Positions 8,762-15,868 of a stretch of 44,233 nt of DNA are shown here, in pieces; position 1 is the first letter of the stretch, and each line of letters opens with the position of its first letter. Under the pieces are notes generated by a model that saw only the letters and a program-made list of their open reading frames with translations, was not told where the DNA came from and did no database searches. Source of the DNA: Clostridiales bacterium (GTDB lineage: Bacteria > Bacillota > Clostridia > UBA1381); NCBI GenBank assembly GCA_029219925.1, contig JAQXUJ010000057.1:1-44233 (forward strand). The letters run 5' to 3'. Both the position numbers and the translations under genes were made by a program.

Positions 8762-9655
8762 TCACTTTTCTATCAGCGTATCATTGCGGTAAAACAGTCC
8801 GTCAAACCTCATGCCGCTGAAGCTTTCGGTCTTTTTCCCGTCCACCAGAAACTGAACGTTGCTTACATCGTCCCGCTCGGTCAGAGAATTCACGATTGAA
8901 TAGATAATAAGCCTGCCCATGCTTTCCTGGGCGGAATTTTTACCGATAAAATCCTGCTTGAAATTCACATAACACGTTCCGTCGGTAGTTTCCACCGATA
9001 AAATTCCCGTATCCGGTGACAGAAGCCTTTCACTGTTTTTATTTCTCGGCCCTTTTATAAGCTCCGACACAATATACTGCTCCACAGGCAGCTTATCGGT
9101 GATATTCACTCTCCGGTATTCATGTACCAGCTTGGTTTTTTCGCTGTCAGCGAAATACAGGTCAAGCCCCGTAGCGCAGTCATCGTCTGACGCAAGATTA
9201 ATCTCATCGCCGGAAATAAATCCGCTTCCCGTTGCGTCCTTCCCGCCGCAGGTGACGCACACCGCCGTAATGTCAGGTATCTGACACAGCGTTTTTACCA
9301 CCGCATATGCTGCCAGCAGTCCGGACTTTTTATATTCCTCCGAAAAATCCACGCTTACCCTTCCGCCATCATTTTTAAAGCCGGCAATTTTTACGCCTTT
9401 ATCCATAATCGGGATATGAGTCTTTTCAGACGGACCCTTTATAAGCTCCTCCAGAGCTTTTTTACAGAAATCATTAATATTTTCAGCATCAATTCTGCGC
9501 TTCTCCGCCGAAATAACCGAGCTGTCCTTGGAAAGGAAATACACATCTATTTCTCTTCCCCCATCATTGCCGCCCTGGTCGGCAATAAAGAAAATGGCTG
9601 TGCCGGCAATGAGAAACAGGGCGGCAAGTATAAGCACTTTTTTCATCAATCTCAT
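8762..9655 (-). CDS. membrane-anchored protein with two GerMN domains
   Basis: Predicted extracytoplasmic protein of 297 aa. One N-terminal hydrophobic segment (VLILAALFLIAGTAIFFIA) without a lipobox cysteine is followed by two tandem GerMN domains. The first contains ALEELIKGPSEKTHIP and RVSVDFSEEYKKSG; the second EQYIVSELIKGPRNKNSERL and TCYVNFKQDF. GerMN domains occur in sporulation protein GerM and in actinobacterial LpqB. The track start lies inside the leader repeat. The start I choose, ATG at 9655, follows GGAG by 6 bases. The gene is last in an operon with a response regulator and sensor kinase, recalling mtrA-mtrB-lpqB, in which the GerMN protein modulates the kinase. That role is inference; ligand and partner are unknown. 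Confidence 0.8.
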   Translation of the reverse strand: MRLMKKVLILAALFLIAGTAIFFIADQGGNDGGREIDVYFLSKDSSVISAEKRRIDAENINDFCKKALEELIKGPSEKTHIPIMDKGVKIAGFKNDGGRVSVDFSEEYKKSGLLAAYAVVKTLCQIPDITAVCVTCGGKDATGSGFISGDEINLASDDDCATGLDLYFADSEKTKLVHEYRRVNITDKLPVEQYIVSELIKGPRNKNSERLLSPDTGILSVETTDGTCYVNFKQDFIGKNSAQESMGRLIIYSIVNSLTERDDVSNVQFLVDGKKTESFSGMRFDGLFYRNDTLIEK

Positions 9656-9809
9656 ATTAATCTCCATTCCGCCGCCGTGCGGCGACACAAATCCAACGTA
9701 AAAAAGAAGCAAGCAGATTACCGCTTTGCAGCGAGCGGTGCTGTACGAGTGTACCGCTCCGAACAAAAATCGGTAAGATGCGCAGCTTATTTTTCACGTT
9801 GATCTCCTC
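9656..9809 (-). repeat. structured leader repeat, copy A (kinase/gerMN gap)
   Basis: This fills the gap between the kinase stop and the GerMN start and is about 94% identical over roughly 145 bp to 42863-43017. Imperfect terminal inverted arms AACGTGAAAAATAAGC and GCTTCTTTTTTACGTT (9785-9800 and 9695-9710) can close a long stem on the minus strand. Inside are hairpins GAGCGGT/ACCGCTC and AAGCGG-TAAT-CTGCTT; after it comes GTCGCC-GCAC-GGCGGC just before the RBS. Most differences from copy B within stems keep pairing through G-U wobble. A GTG-initiated 46-codon frame (9797-9657) with its own AGGAG ends 1 base before the GerMN start. Five of its roughly eight codon changes are non-synonymous, so coding selection is not evident. 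Confidence 0.85.
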
Positions 9810-9811
9810 TG

Positions 9812-11251
9812 TTATGAATTCAGCCCCACATTATACGGCAGCGTTATTATAAATATGCTTCCGCCGCCTTCGGCATCCTTTACCTCAATGCTTCCGCCAT
9901 GCAGCTGTACCGACTCCTTCGCAATAGCAAGACCCAGACCGGTTCCGCCCGTATCCCGTGCCCGGGAATCGTCCAGGCGATAAAATCTTTCAAAAATATG
10001 CTCCTTTTCCCCGTCGGGAATCCCCGGTCCGTTATCCTGTACCGTAACGAAAACCTTTGCGTCCTTTTGCTCCAGTCCCAGCCTGACAAAGCCGCCCTCC
10101 GGCGTGTATTTTACGGCATTATCCACAATATTGTAAACCGCCTCCCATATCTTATCGTAATCAAGCATTATAGGCTCCAGCGCCGCAGCAGAAAAATCCG
10201 GATACAGCACAATATTTTTCACTTCGGCGTTAGGCGTAAGCTTTCGGATTATAGCGTTCAGCATTACCACAAAATCCACCGGCGTGAGCTCGGTATTGTT
10301 CCTGTTTGCGTCCATCTTTGTAAGGGTCAGCAGCCTCTCCACAAGCCTTGTCAGACGGTCTACCTCGTCGCTTAAATCGCCGAGAAAATCCTGTATCATC
10401 TCCGGCGCGGGATTATCTGTCGTGACCAGACTGTCACATATAAGCTTTATGGTTGCCAGCGGCGTTTTCAGCTCATGGGAAACGTCCGATACAAACTTTT
10501 TTCGGTTCTGTTCAAAATTATCCAGCTCCGACGACATATAATTTAGCGCCTTCGCCATTTCCTGAAGCTCGGTACACCCCTTTTCCTTTGCTTTAATATT
10601 AAAATTTCCCTTCGATATTTCCTTGGCAACCGAAATAAAATTATCAATGGGCGCCGTTGTCATCAGGGATAAGGTAAGACTCAGCATAGCAACCAAAATA
10701 CTTATTATAGCCGCAAACAGCACAAGATTTGCCCGAATATTCCCTATAGTTGCGTCAATATCGGAAACCGACTCAACAAGATAAACAACGCCGGCATTTT
10801 CTCCGTTTACCAAAAGAGGCACGGCAACCGACATCATGCCGCTCTCCTTGCTGTGAGAAAACGCCTGATCGTCCTCTGCCAGACACCTGCTTATTGCCTC
10901 TCTGATAACGATTTTACCTACCAGGTCGGACTCGTCGCTGGTATCGAAATACGCGCGGCTGTCCGGACGCACGGCAATACCCCGTATACTGCTGCCCGCC
11001 AGCGTTTGATTTATGTTAAAGCGCGTCTGCTCGTCTACCTCGTGAGCATCGGTAATCAATCCGGACACAATATTCGCCTTGGCAAACAGCTTTACCTTTT
11101 CCGAATCGTAAAGCTTCTGCGAAACCACTCCCACTACATATACGCTCAAAAGAACCATGGCAAGAAGGATTACCCCCACATACGTTGCCATCATGGAAAA
11201 TCGCATAGATGAAAAGAAATCCTTAATTTTTCCTGTAGTAATAACCAACAC
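9812..11251 (-). CDS. sensor histidine kinase (HAMP, HisKA, HATPase)
   Basis: Membrane sensor kinase of about 479 aa. It has one transmembrane helix near residues 20-45, an extracytoplasmic sensor region of about 130 residues, a second helix near 175-200, a HAMP linker, and a HisKA box FVSDVSHELKTPLATIK with the phospho-histidine near residue 260. The GHKL ATPase domain shows N-box DNAVKYTPEGG, G1 DNGPGIP and G2 GGTGLGLAIAKE. It overlaps the response regulator gene by 29 bases, so the two form a pair. The GTG at 11251 is the track's start and has no good RBS; a TTG one codon later or the ATG at 11206 (MRFSMM) are alternatives. Architecture resembles WalK/ResE-type kinases. The signal is unknown, but the downstream GerMN protein may take part in sensing. 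Confidence 0.9.
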   Translation of the reverse strand: MLVITTGKIKDFFSSMRFSMMATYVGVILLAMVLLSVYVVGVVSQKLYDSEKVKLFAKANIVSGLITDAHEVDEQTRFNINQTLAGSSIRGIAVRPDSRAYFDTSDESDLVGKIVIREAISRCLAEDDQAFSHSKESGMMSVAVPLLVNGENAGVVYLVESVSDIDATIGNIRANLVLFAAIISILVAMLSLTLSLMTTAPIDNFISVAKEISKGNFNIKAKEKGCTELQEMAKALNYMSSELDNFEQNRKKFVSDVSHELKTPLATIKLICDSLVTTDNPAPEMIQDFLGDLSDEVDRLTRLVERLLTLTKMDANRNNTELTPVDFVVMLNAIIRKLTPNAEVKNIVLYPDFSAAALEPIMLDYDKIWEAVYNIVDNAVKYTPEGGFVRLGLEQKDAKVFVTVQDNGPGIPDGEKEHIFERFYRLDDSRARDTGGTGLGLAIAKESVQLHGGSIEVKDAEGGGSIFIITLPYNVGLNS

Positions 11252-11903
11252 CCCATTTTGTCAGAATGTAAAGCGGTTCTGCGGGATTTTCCTCAATTTT
11301 TTCCCGCAGACGCCTTATATGCACATCCACCGTGCGGACATCACCCGGATAGTCCACTCCCCACGCAATATTCAAAAGGCTTTCCCTTGTATAAACCCGT
11401 CCCGGATTTTTAATAAACAGATCAAGCAGGTCAAATTCCTTGCCGGTAAGCTCCACCGCTCTGTCCTTTATGGTTACGCGGCGAAGATTATAGTCCAGCT
11501 TAATGTCGCCCGATACCACAATTTCATTATTATTCTTCGGAGCGGGATTTACTCGGCGCAAAATCGCCTTTATCCTGGAGGTGACCTCCCTAATATTAAA
11601 AGGCTTGGTGATATAATCGTCAGCGCCGTATTCAAGACCGAGAATTTTATCAATATCCTCGCTCCGCGCCGTAAGCATAATTATGGGGACATCCGAAAAG
11701 CCGCGGATTGTACGGCATACCGTGAGTCCGTCCATCTTGGGAAGCATTACGTCCAAAAGAATCAGATTAATGCTGCTGTCCCGGGCAAGCCTTACCGCTT
11801 CCTCGCCGTCATATGCCGTGACCACCTGATAGCCCTCCTGCTCAAGGTTATACTTGAGCCCCTTTACAATAATCTTTTCATCATCTACAACCAGAATTTT
11901 CAT
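11223..11903 (-). CDS. OmpR/PhoB-family response regulator
   Basis: DNA-binding response regulator of 226 aa and partner of the kinase encoded next. The receiver domain has the acidic pair VDDEK, the phospho-acceptor Asp51 in LLDVMLPKMDG, Thr/Ser in MLTARSED and Lys in DYITKPF. The C-terminal winged helix contains ELTGKEFDLLDLFIKNPGRVYTRESLL and DVHIRRLREKIE, typical of OmpR/PhoB proteins and close in style to WalR/PhoP. The ATG at 11903 lies downstream of AGGAGAGG. It overlaps the kinase gene and follows the comEA-like gene by 17 bases. Target genes cannot be read from this window. Confidence 0.94.
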   Translation of the reverse strand: MKILVVDDEKIIVKGLKYNLEQEGYQVVTAYDGEEAVRLARDSSINLILLDVMLPKMDGLTVCRTIRGFSDVPIIMLTARSEDIDKILGLEYGADDYITKPFNIREVTSRIKAILRRVNPAPKNNNEIVVSGDIKLDYNLRRVTIKDRAVELTGKEFDLLDLFIKNPGRVYTRESLLNIAWGVDYPGDVRTVDVHIRRLREKIEENPAEPLYILTKWGVGYYYRKN

Positions 11904-11920
11904 CTGCCATACCTCTCCTT

Positions 11921-12304
11921 TTATTCTACCGTTATATGCGATTTTATGACATTAAACCGTTTCTCTCCTATTCCGCTTACCTTCATAATGTCTTGAATAG
12001 TTTCAAACGGTCCGTGCTCCCTGCGATAATCCACAATCCGCTGCGCCATCTTTTCCCCGATACCGTCAAGCTTTGTGAGAACGCTTACCGGCGCAGTATT
12101 TATATTAATTATCCCATCCTTCTCATATTCATCCTCTTCGCCGCTTTCCTCCTGGTATGTATCTTCAATCACCGGCGTGGGTGCAAGAGCCGAGGAATTT
12201 TTGATTACTGCAAATTTTGACGTATGTAAATCTCTTATGATAAGCCCTGCCGCAAGCGCAAAAATAAATATTAATATCCAACAGCTTTTATACGGCTTTT
12301 TCAA
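11921..12304 (-). CDS. comEA: ComEA-like helix-hairpin-helix DNA-binding protein
   Basis: Membrane-anchored protein of 127 aa. An N-terminal hydrophobic helix (WILIFIFALAAGLII) precedes an acidic, probably flexible linker (EESGEEDEYEKDG). The C-terminal double helix-hairpin-helix ININTAPVSVLTKLDGIGEKMAQRIVDYR...VSGIGEKRFNVIK is the ComEA signature. ComEA binds incoming DNA at the outer membrane face during transformation, but short HhH proteins of this kind are common in Clostridia not known to be competent. The start is TTG at 12304, 6 bases after AAGGTGA. No comEB or comEC is in the window, and the gene instead leads a two-component operon, so a competence role is uncertain. Confidence 0.85.
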   Translation of the reverse strand: MKKPYKSCWILIFIFALAAGLIIRDLHTSKFAVIKNSSALAPTPVIEDTYQEESGEEDEYEKDGIININTAPVSVLTKLDGIGEKMAQRIVDYRREHGPFETIQDIMKVSGIGEKRFNVIKSHITVE

Positions 12305-12332
12305 TTAAAATCACCTTACAATATATAATCTT

Positions 12333-12338
12333 ATTATA
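12333..12338 (-). promoter_or_regulatory. candidate -10 box of the comEA/two-component operon
   Basis: TATAAT on the minus strand, 29 bases before the comEA-like start codon. The best upstream -35-like hexamer (TTGAAT) is only 15 bases away, so the promoter call is tentative. Confidence 0.4.
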
Positions 12339-12394
12339 AGTATATCACAAATAATTCAATTTTCATAGTTTTTTATGAAAAATAATTATATTTC

Positions 12395-12423
12395 TTGCAA
12401 AATTAATTATTTTTATGTATAAT
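12395..12423 (+). promoter_or_regulatory. promoter of the carboxypeptidase homologue
   Basis: TTGCAA (12395-12400), 17-base spacer, TATAAT (12418-12423). It gives a transcript leader of about 80 bases that carries two overlapping stems. Confidence 0.7.
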
Positions 12424-12448
12424 TAATGTATATAAAGTGTATTTTCCG

Positions 12449-12492
12449 GTCTGCCCCGCCCTGCGGCAGACGTGGTTCCATAACAGGGGCAG
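12449..12492 (+). promoter_or_regulatory. leader with two mutually exclusive stems
   Basis: GTCTGCC (12449-12455) pairs with GGCAGAC (12465-12471). The overlapping CTGCCCC (12451-12457) pairs equally well with GGGGCAG (12486-12492), which adjoins the weak AGAAAGG ribosome binding site. Only one stem can form at a time. Whether this regulates translation is inference; there is no T-run for a terminator. Confidence 0.45.
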
Positions 12493-12509
12493 AAAGGTTC
12501 TGAAATTAT

Positions 12510-14063
12510 ATGAAAAAACACCTTCTTGCATCAATAATTTTTGCGGCTGTGATTGCATTTAATTCGTTGGCCGCAGCGGCTCCGTCGGCGAGTCCCTCGG
12601 CAGCGCCCAAAACAGCGGCATCGGCGTCACCGAAAACTTCCGCATCACCGAAAATTTCCCCGTCGCCGACAGCTTCGGCAAAGCCCACATCATCACCAAA
12701 GGCATCCGCATCGCCCAAATCATCAACGGCGCCCTCTGCGTCACCGGCACCGGAGGCGACCGAGAAAAAATCAGAGTTCCCCGTACCGCGTGCCGATTCT
12801 GCCATAGTTATTGACGCAAGCTCCGGTGACGTTATATCTGCACTGAATGCCGATAAAAAAATGTATCCTGCCGGTCTTTCCAACATAATGACGGCTATTA
12901 TTGCTCTGGAAAACACCAACCTTGCCGACAGCTGCACCGTCACCGACGAGGCGCTGGCAGGCATAACCTATGATCAGCCGCAGCTTGGCATGAAGGTCGG
13001 GGAAAGCTATACCGTAGAACAGCTTTTACACGCAATTATATTAAACTCCTGCAATGATGCCTCAAATACCCTTGCCATATCAGTTTCGGGCAGCATAGAC
13101 GCATTTGTGCAGAAAATGAATGATAAGGCGGCGGAGCTTGGTCTTGCCGGCACGCACTTCGCAAATCCCTCCGGCTATCAAAACGAAAATCACTATACCA
13201 CCGCCTCCGATATGGCTTATCTTTCGCTGTACGCCATGAGCAACAGCACCTTTGCGCAGATTGCGGCAACGCAGAAATACGTATTTCCGCCCACGGCAAT
13301 GCGCAATACACAGAAAACCATATTAAGCACCAATCATCTTGTGAGCCGATACAAATATCCTTATCACTTTTACGCAAACGCCACAGGCATAAAGTCCGGA
13401 AACAGCAATGACGCCGGATACTGCCTTGCCGCGTCGGCAGTAAAGGGTAAGCTTAATATCATCAGTGTGGTTATGGGCTGCAAAAACACAAATGCAAACG
13501 AGGGAGCATATTCCTTTACCGACACCGCAGCTATTTTTGATTACGTTTTTGAAAACTATCAGTCGGTACTTCTTGCGCGCAAAGGCGATGTCTTATACGA
13601 TACAAAGGTTTCTGAAGCAAAAAATTCAACCCGCTTGGCGCTCACCGTTGAGGACGATGTTTACATCACCCTCAAAAACACCGCCGACCCGGAGGTTATC
13701 ACAAATGAAGTAAACATTGTGCAGGACACAAAAGCGCCCATTGCTCAGGGTGATTATTTCGGAACAATCACCTATTTCTACAACGGGAAACAGCTGAAAA
13801 CAATTAATCTTGTCGCCGCCAATGAAGTCAAGCGCGATTTAATATTGCATATAATGAACAGCATTATTCATTTTATCTTTAATCCGATTACGCTTATAAT
13901 AATTATTCTATTGCTGGCGATTTGGATTCGATTGCGCATAATCCGCAACCGTAAACGCCGCAAACGCCACAGAAAAATGGTTTCCTATTCCGGTAAAACC
14001 GGGATAAACTCCGACAGAAACAGCGTTTCGCGCAGCCGCGACGGATACCGCCGCAGAAGATAG
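12510..14063 (+). CDS. D-Ala-D-Ala carboxypeptidase homologue lacking SxxK
   Basis: Exported protein of 517 aa in the DacA/DacF (S11, low-molecular-weight PBP) family. A signal peptide (1-23) is followed by about 65 residues of Ala/Ser/Pro/Lys repeats, probably a wall-spanning linker. The catalytic-like domain starts near residue 95. SxN is present (SCN, 180-182) and KTG appears as KSG (295-297). The position of the nucleophile motif, normally of the type ASTTKIMT, reads AGLSNIMT: Gly122 replaces the serine and Asn125 the lysine. The surrounding fold motifs are intact and the frame is uninterrupted, so this is not a decayed gene. A C-terminal transmembrane helix is followed by a very basic cytoplasmic tail (RNRKRRKRHRK). 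The likely role is non-catalytic peptidoglycan binding or scaffolding; activity is doubtful. Confidence 0.88.
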   Translation: MKKHLLASIIFAAVIAFNSLAAAAPSASPSAAPKTAASASPKTSASPKISPSPTASAKPTSSPKASASPKSSTAPSASPAPEATEKKSEFPVPRADSAIVIDASSGDVISALNADKKMYPAGLSNIMTAIIALENTNLADSCTVTDEALAGITYDQPQLGMKVGESYTVEQLLHAIILNSCNDASNTLAISVSGSIDAFVQKMNDKAAELGLAGTHFANPSGYQNENHYTTASDMAYLSLYAMSNSTFAQIAATQKYVFPPTAMRNTQKTILSTNHLVSRYKYPYHFYANATGIKSGNSNDAGYCLAASAVKGKLNIISVVMGCKNTNANEGAYSFTDTAAIFDYVFENYQSVLLARKGDVLYDTKVSEAKNSTRLALTVEDDVYITLKNTADPEVITNEVNIVQDTKAPIAQGDYFGTITYFYNGKQLKTINLVAANEVKRDLILHIMNSIIHFIFNPITLIIIILLLAIWIRLRIIRNRKRRKRHRKMVSYSGKTGINSDRNSVSRSRDGYRRRR

Positions 14064-14068
14064 CTTTA

Positions 14069-14110
14069 AAAAAACTGAGGTTTTCCTCCTATGGAAAACC
14101 TCAGTTTTTT
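14069..14110. terminator. strong bidirectional terminator
   Basis: A perfect 18-bp stem (AAAAAACTGAGGTTTTCC and its complement) with a TCCTAT loop and T-runs in both directions. It separates the convergent carboxypeptidase homologue and hydrogenase operon. Confidence 0.95.
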
Positions 14111-14117
14111 AATAACT

Positions 14118-15851
14118 TTAGAACTTGCTTCTCTTTTTAAAAGTAGTATGCAGAAGCTCATGTGCCTTATGTGAGCACGGCTCTCCGAAATATTCGCTGT
14201 AAAGCTTTTGAATATACGGATTTTCGTGTGATTTTCTGATTGCGGAAGCCTCGTCCTCAGAATAAAGGGCCTTTGCGCGAAGCGCTTTGACATCAGTCAC
14301 TGCTTTTGTTCTGGAGTCTACAATCGGCTGACCGCCGCCGTGGATACATCCGCCCGGGCATGCCATGATTTCGATAAAGTCGTAATGCTCGCCCGCTTTA
14401 ACCTTTTCCAGTATGGTTCTTGCGTTCTTTGTTCCGTGAGCAACTGCGATATGGACATCCTTGCCGGCAATTTTTAATGTTGCCTCCTTAACGCCCTCAA
14501 GACCTCTTACCTCTGTTATATTAATATTGTCAAGGGGTTTGCCCTCAAGCTTTTCATATACGGTACGGATAGCCGCTTCCATAACACCGCCTGTTGTACC
14601 GAAGATAACTCCCGCACCGGTCGCCATACCGAAGGGCTGGTCGAACTCTTCATCGGGCAGCGACGCAAAATCGATACCTGCCTGCTTAATCATTCTCGCA
14701 AGCTCTCTTGTCGTCAGGGACGCATCAATGTCCAGGCTGCCGCTGGAGGACAGCTCCGGACGGCTTGCCTCATACTTCTTCGATGTACACGGCATGATTG
14801 CAACCGAGTATATGTCCTTCTTGTCAATACCTGTCTTCTCGGCATAGTACGACTTAATCACCGCACCGAACATCTCCATGGGCGACTTTGCCGTAGAGAG
14901 ATTATCGGTAAATTCCGGATAGTAATGCTCGCAGAACTTAACCCAGCCCGGCGAACAGGAAGTAATAATCGGAAGTCTTTCCTGCTTTGTAAATCTCTCA
15001 ATAAATTCCGTACCCTCTTCCATAATGGTCAGGTCGGCAGCGGTATCGGTATCAAACACCTTGTCGAATCCCAGACGGCGAAGGGCAGCAACCATTTTTC
15101 CGGTTACCGGTGTGCCTATAGGCAGACCGAATTCTTCGCCAAGCGCCGCACGTACAGCCGGTGCTGTCTGAACAACAACATGCTTTTCGGTATTGTATAT
15201 AGCTTCCATAACCTGCGGAATTGACGTCTTTTCATACAAAGCGCCTACAGGACACGCTACTATACACTGTCCGCAGTATACGCATGCAACATCGGACATG
15301 GGCTGTTCAAATGCTGCGCGAACCTCGGTAGCAAAGCCTCTGTTTACCGCTGAAATAACCGAAATATCCTGATTATCACAGGCAGCTATACATCTTCTGC
15401 ACAGCACGCACTTATTATTATCTCTTACAAGGGATGTTGACGAATTATCAATCTCATGCTGTATATTTTCGCCCTCATATCTAAGACCGTCCACACCCAG
15501 CTCGTCCGCAAGAGTCTGAAGCTCACAATTTCTGCTTCTGATGCAGGTAAGACACTTCTTTTCATGATTGGACAGAATAAGCTCAAGGGTAGCACGACGT
15601 GCCTTTCTTACCTTTTCGGTATTTGTAAATACTTCAATCCCCTCTGCAACCGGGTATACGCATGCCGCCTGCAGCGCTTTTGCGCCCTTAACCTCAACAA
15701 GGCACATTCTGCAAGCGCCGATCTGGTTTAAATCCTTTAGGTAACATAAGGTAGGAATGTTGATACCAACCTCACGCGCTGCGTCAAGAATAGTGTAGCC
15801 CTCAGGTACGCTTATGTCCTGACCGTTTATTTTTAAGTTTACCATCTTCAT
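14118..15851 (-). CDS. hydA: NADH-dependent [FeFe] hydrogenase catalytic subunit
   Basis: Catalytic subunit (HydA/HndD type, 577 aa) of a soluble multimeric hydrogenase. Order: 2Fe-2S ferredoxin domain (GACRMCLVEV, AC), His-Cys 4Fe-4S segment (HEKKCLTCIRSRNCELQ), two 4Fe-4S clusters (CVLCRRCIAAC, CVYCGQCIVACP), then the H domain. H-cluster motifs are L1 TSCSPGW, L2 MPCTSKKYEA and L3 MACPGGCIHGGGQP, followed by a small-subunit-like C-terminus. L1 has Ser after Cys where prototype enzymes read TSCCPGW; I believe this variant is common in HndD-type subunits but cannot confirm it here. The gene ends a ten-gene operon, 17 bases after hydB. Together with the NuoF- and NuoE-like subunits it probably couples H2 to NADH and ferredoxin by electron bifurcation; bifurcation itself is inferred. 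Confidence 0.95.
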   Translation of the reverse strand: MKMVNLKINGQDISVPEGYTILDAAREVGINIPTLCYLKDLNQIGACRMCLVEVKGAKALQAACVYPVAEGIEVFTNTEKVRKARRATLELILSNHEKKCLTCIRSRNCELQTLADELGVDGLRYEGENIQHEIDNSSTSLVRDNNKCVLCRRCIAACDNQDISVISAVNRGFATEVRAAFEQPMSDVACVYCGQCIVACPVGALYEKTSIPQVMEAIYNTEKHVVVQTAPAVRAALGEEFGLPIGTPVTGKMVAALRRLGFDKVFDTDTAADLTIMEEGTEFIERFTKQERLPIITSCSPGWVKFCEHYYPEFTDNLSTAKSPMEMFGAVIKSYYAEKTGIDKKDIYSVAIMPCTSKKYEASRPELSSSGSLDIDASLTTRELARMIKQAGIDFASLPDEEFDQPFGMATGAGVIFGTTGGVMEAAIRTVYEKLEGKPLDNINITEVRGLEGVKEATLKIAGKDVHIAVAHGTKNARTILEKVKAGEHYDFIEIMACPGGCIHGGGQPIVDSRTKAVTDVKALRAKALYSEDEASAIRKSHENPYIQKLYSEYFGEPCSHKAHELLHTTFKKRSKF

Positions 15852-15868
15852 TTCATTCCTTTCCTCAA

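Noticed and set aside
11157-11996. 279-aa plus-strand ORF opposite the response regulator
   Set aside because: It is a shadow: the minus strand encodes an intact OmpR-type regulator with all expected motifs, and the plus frame has no RBS or recognisable domain.
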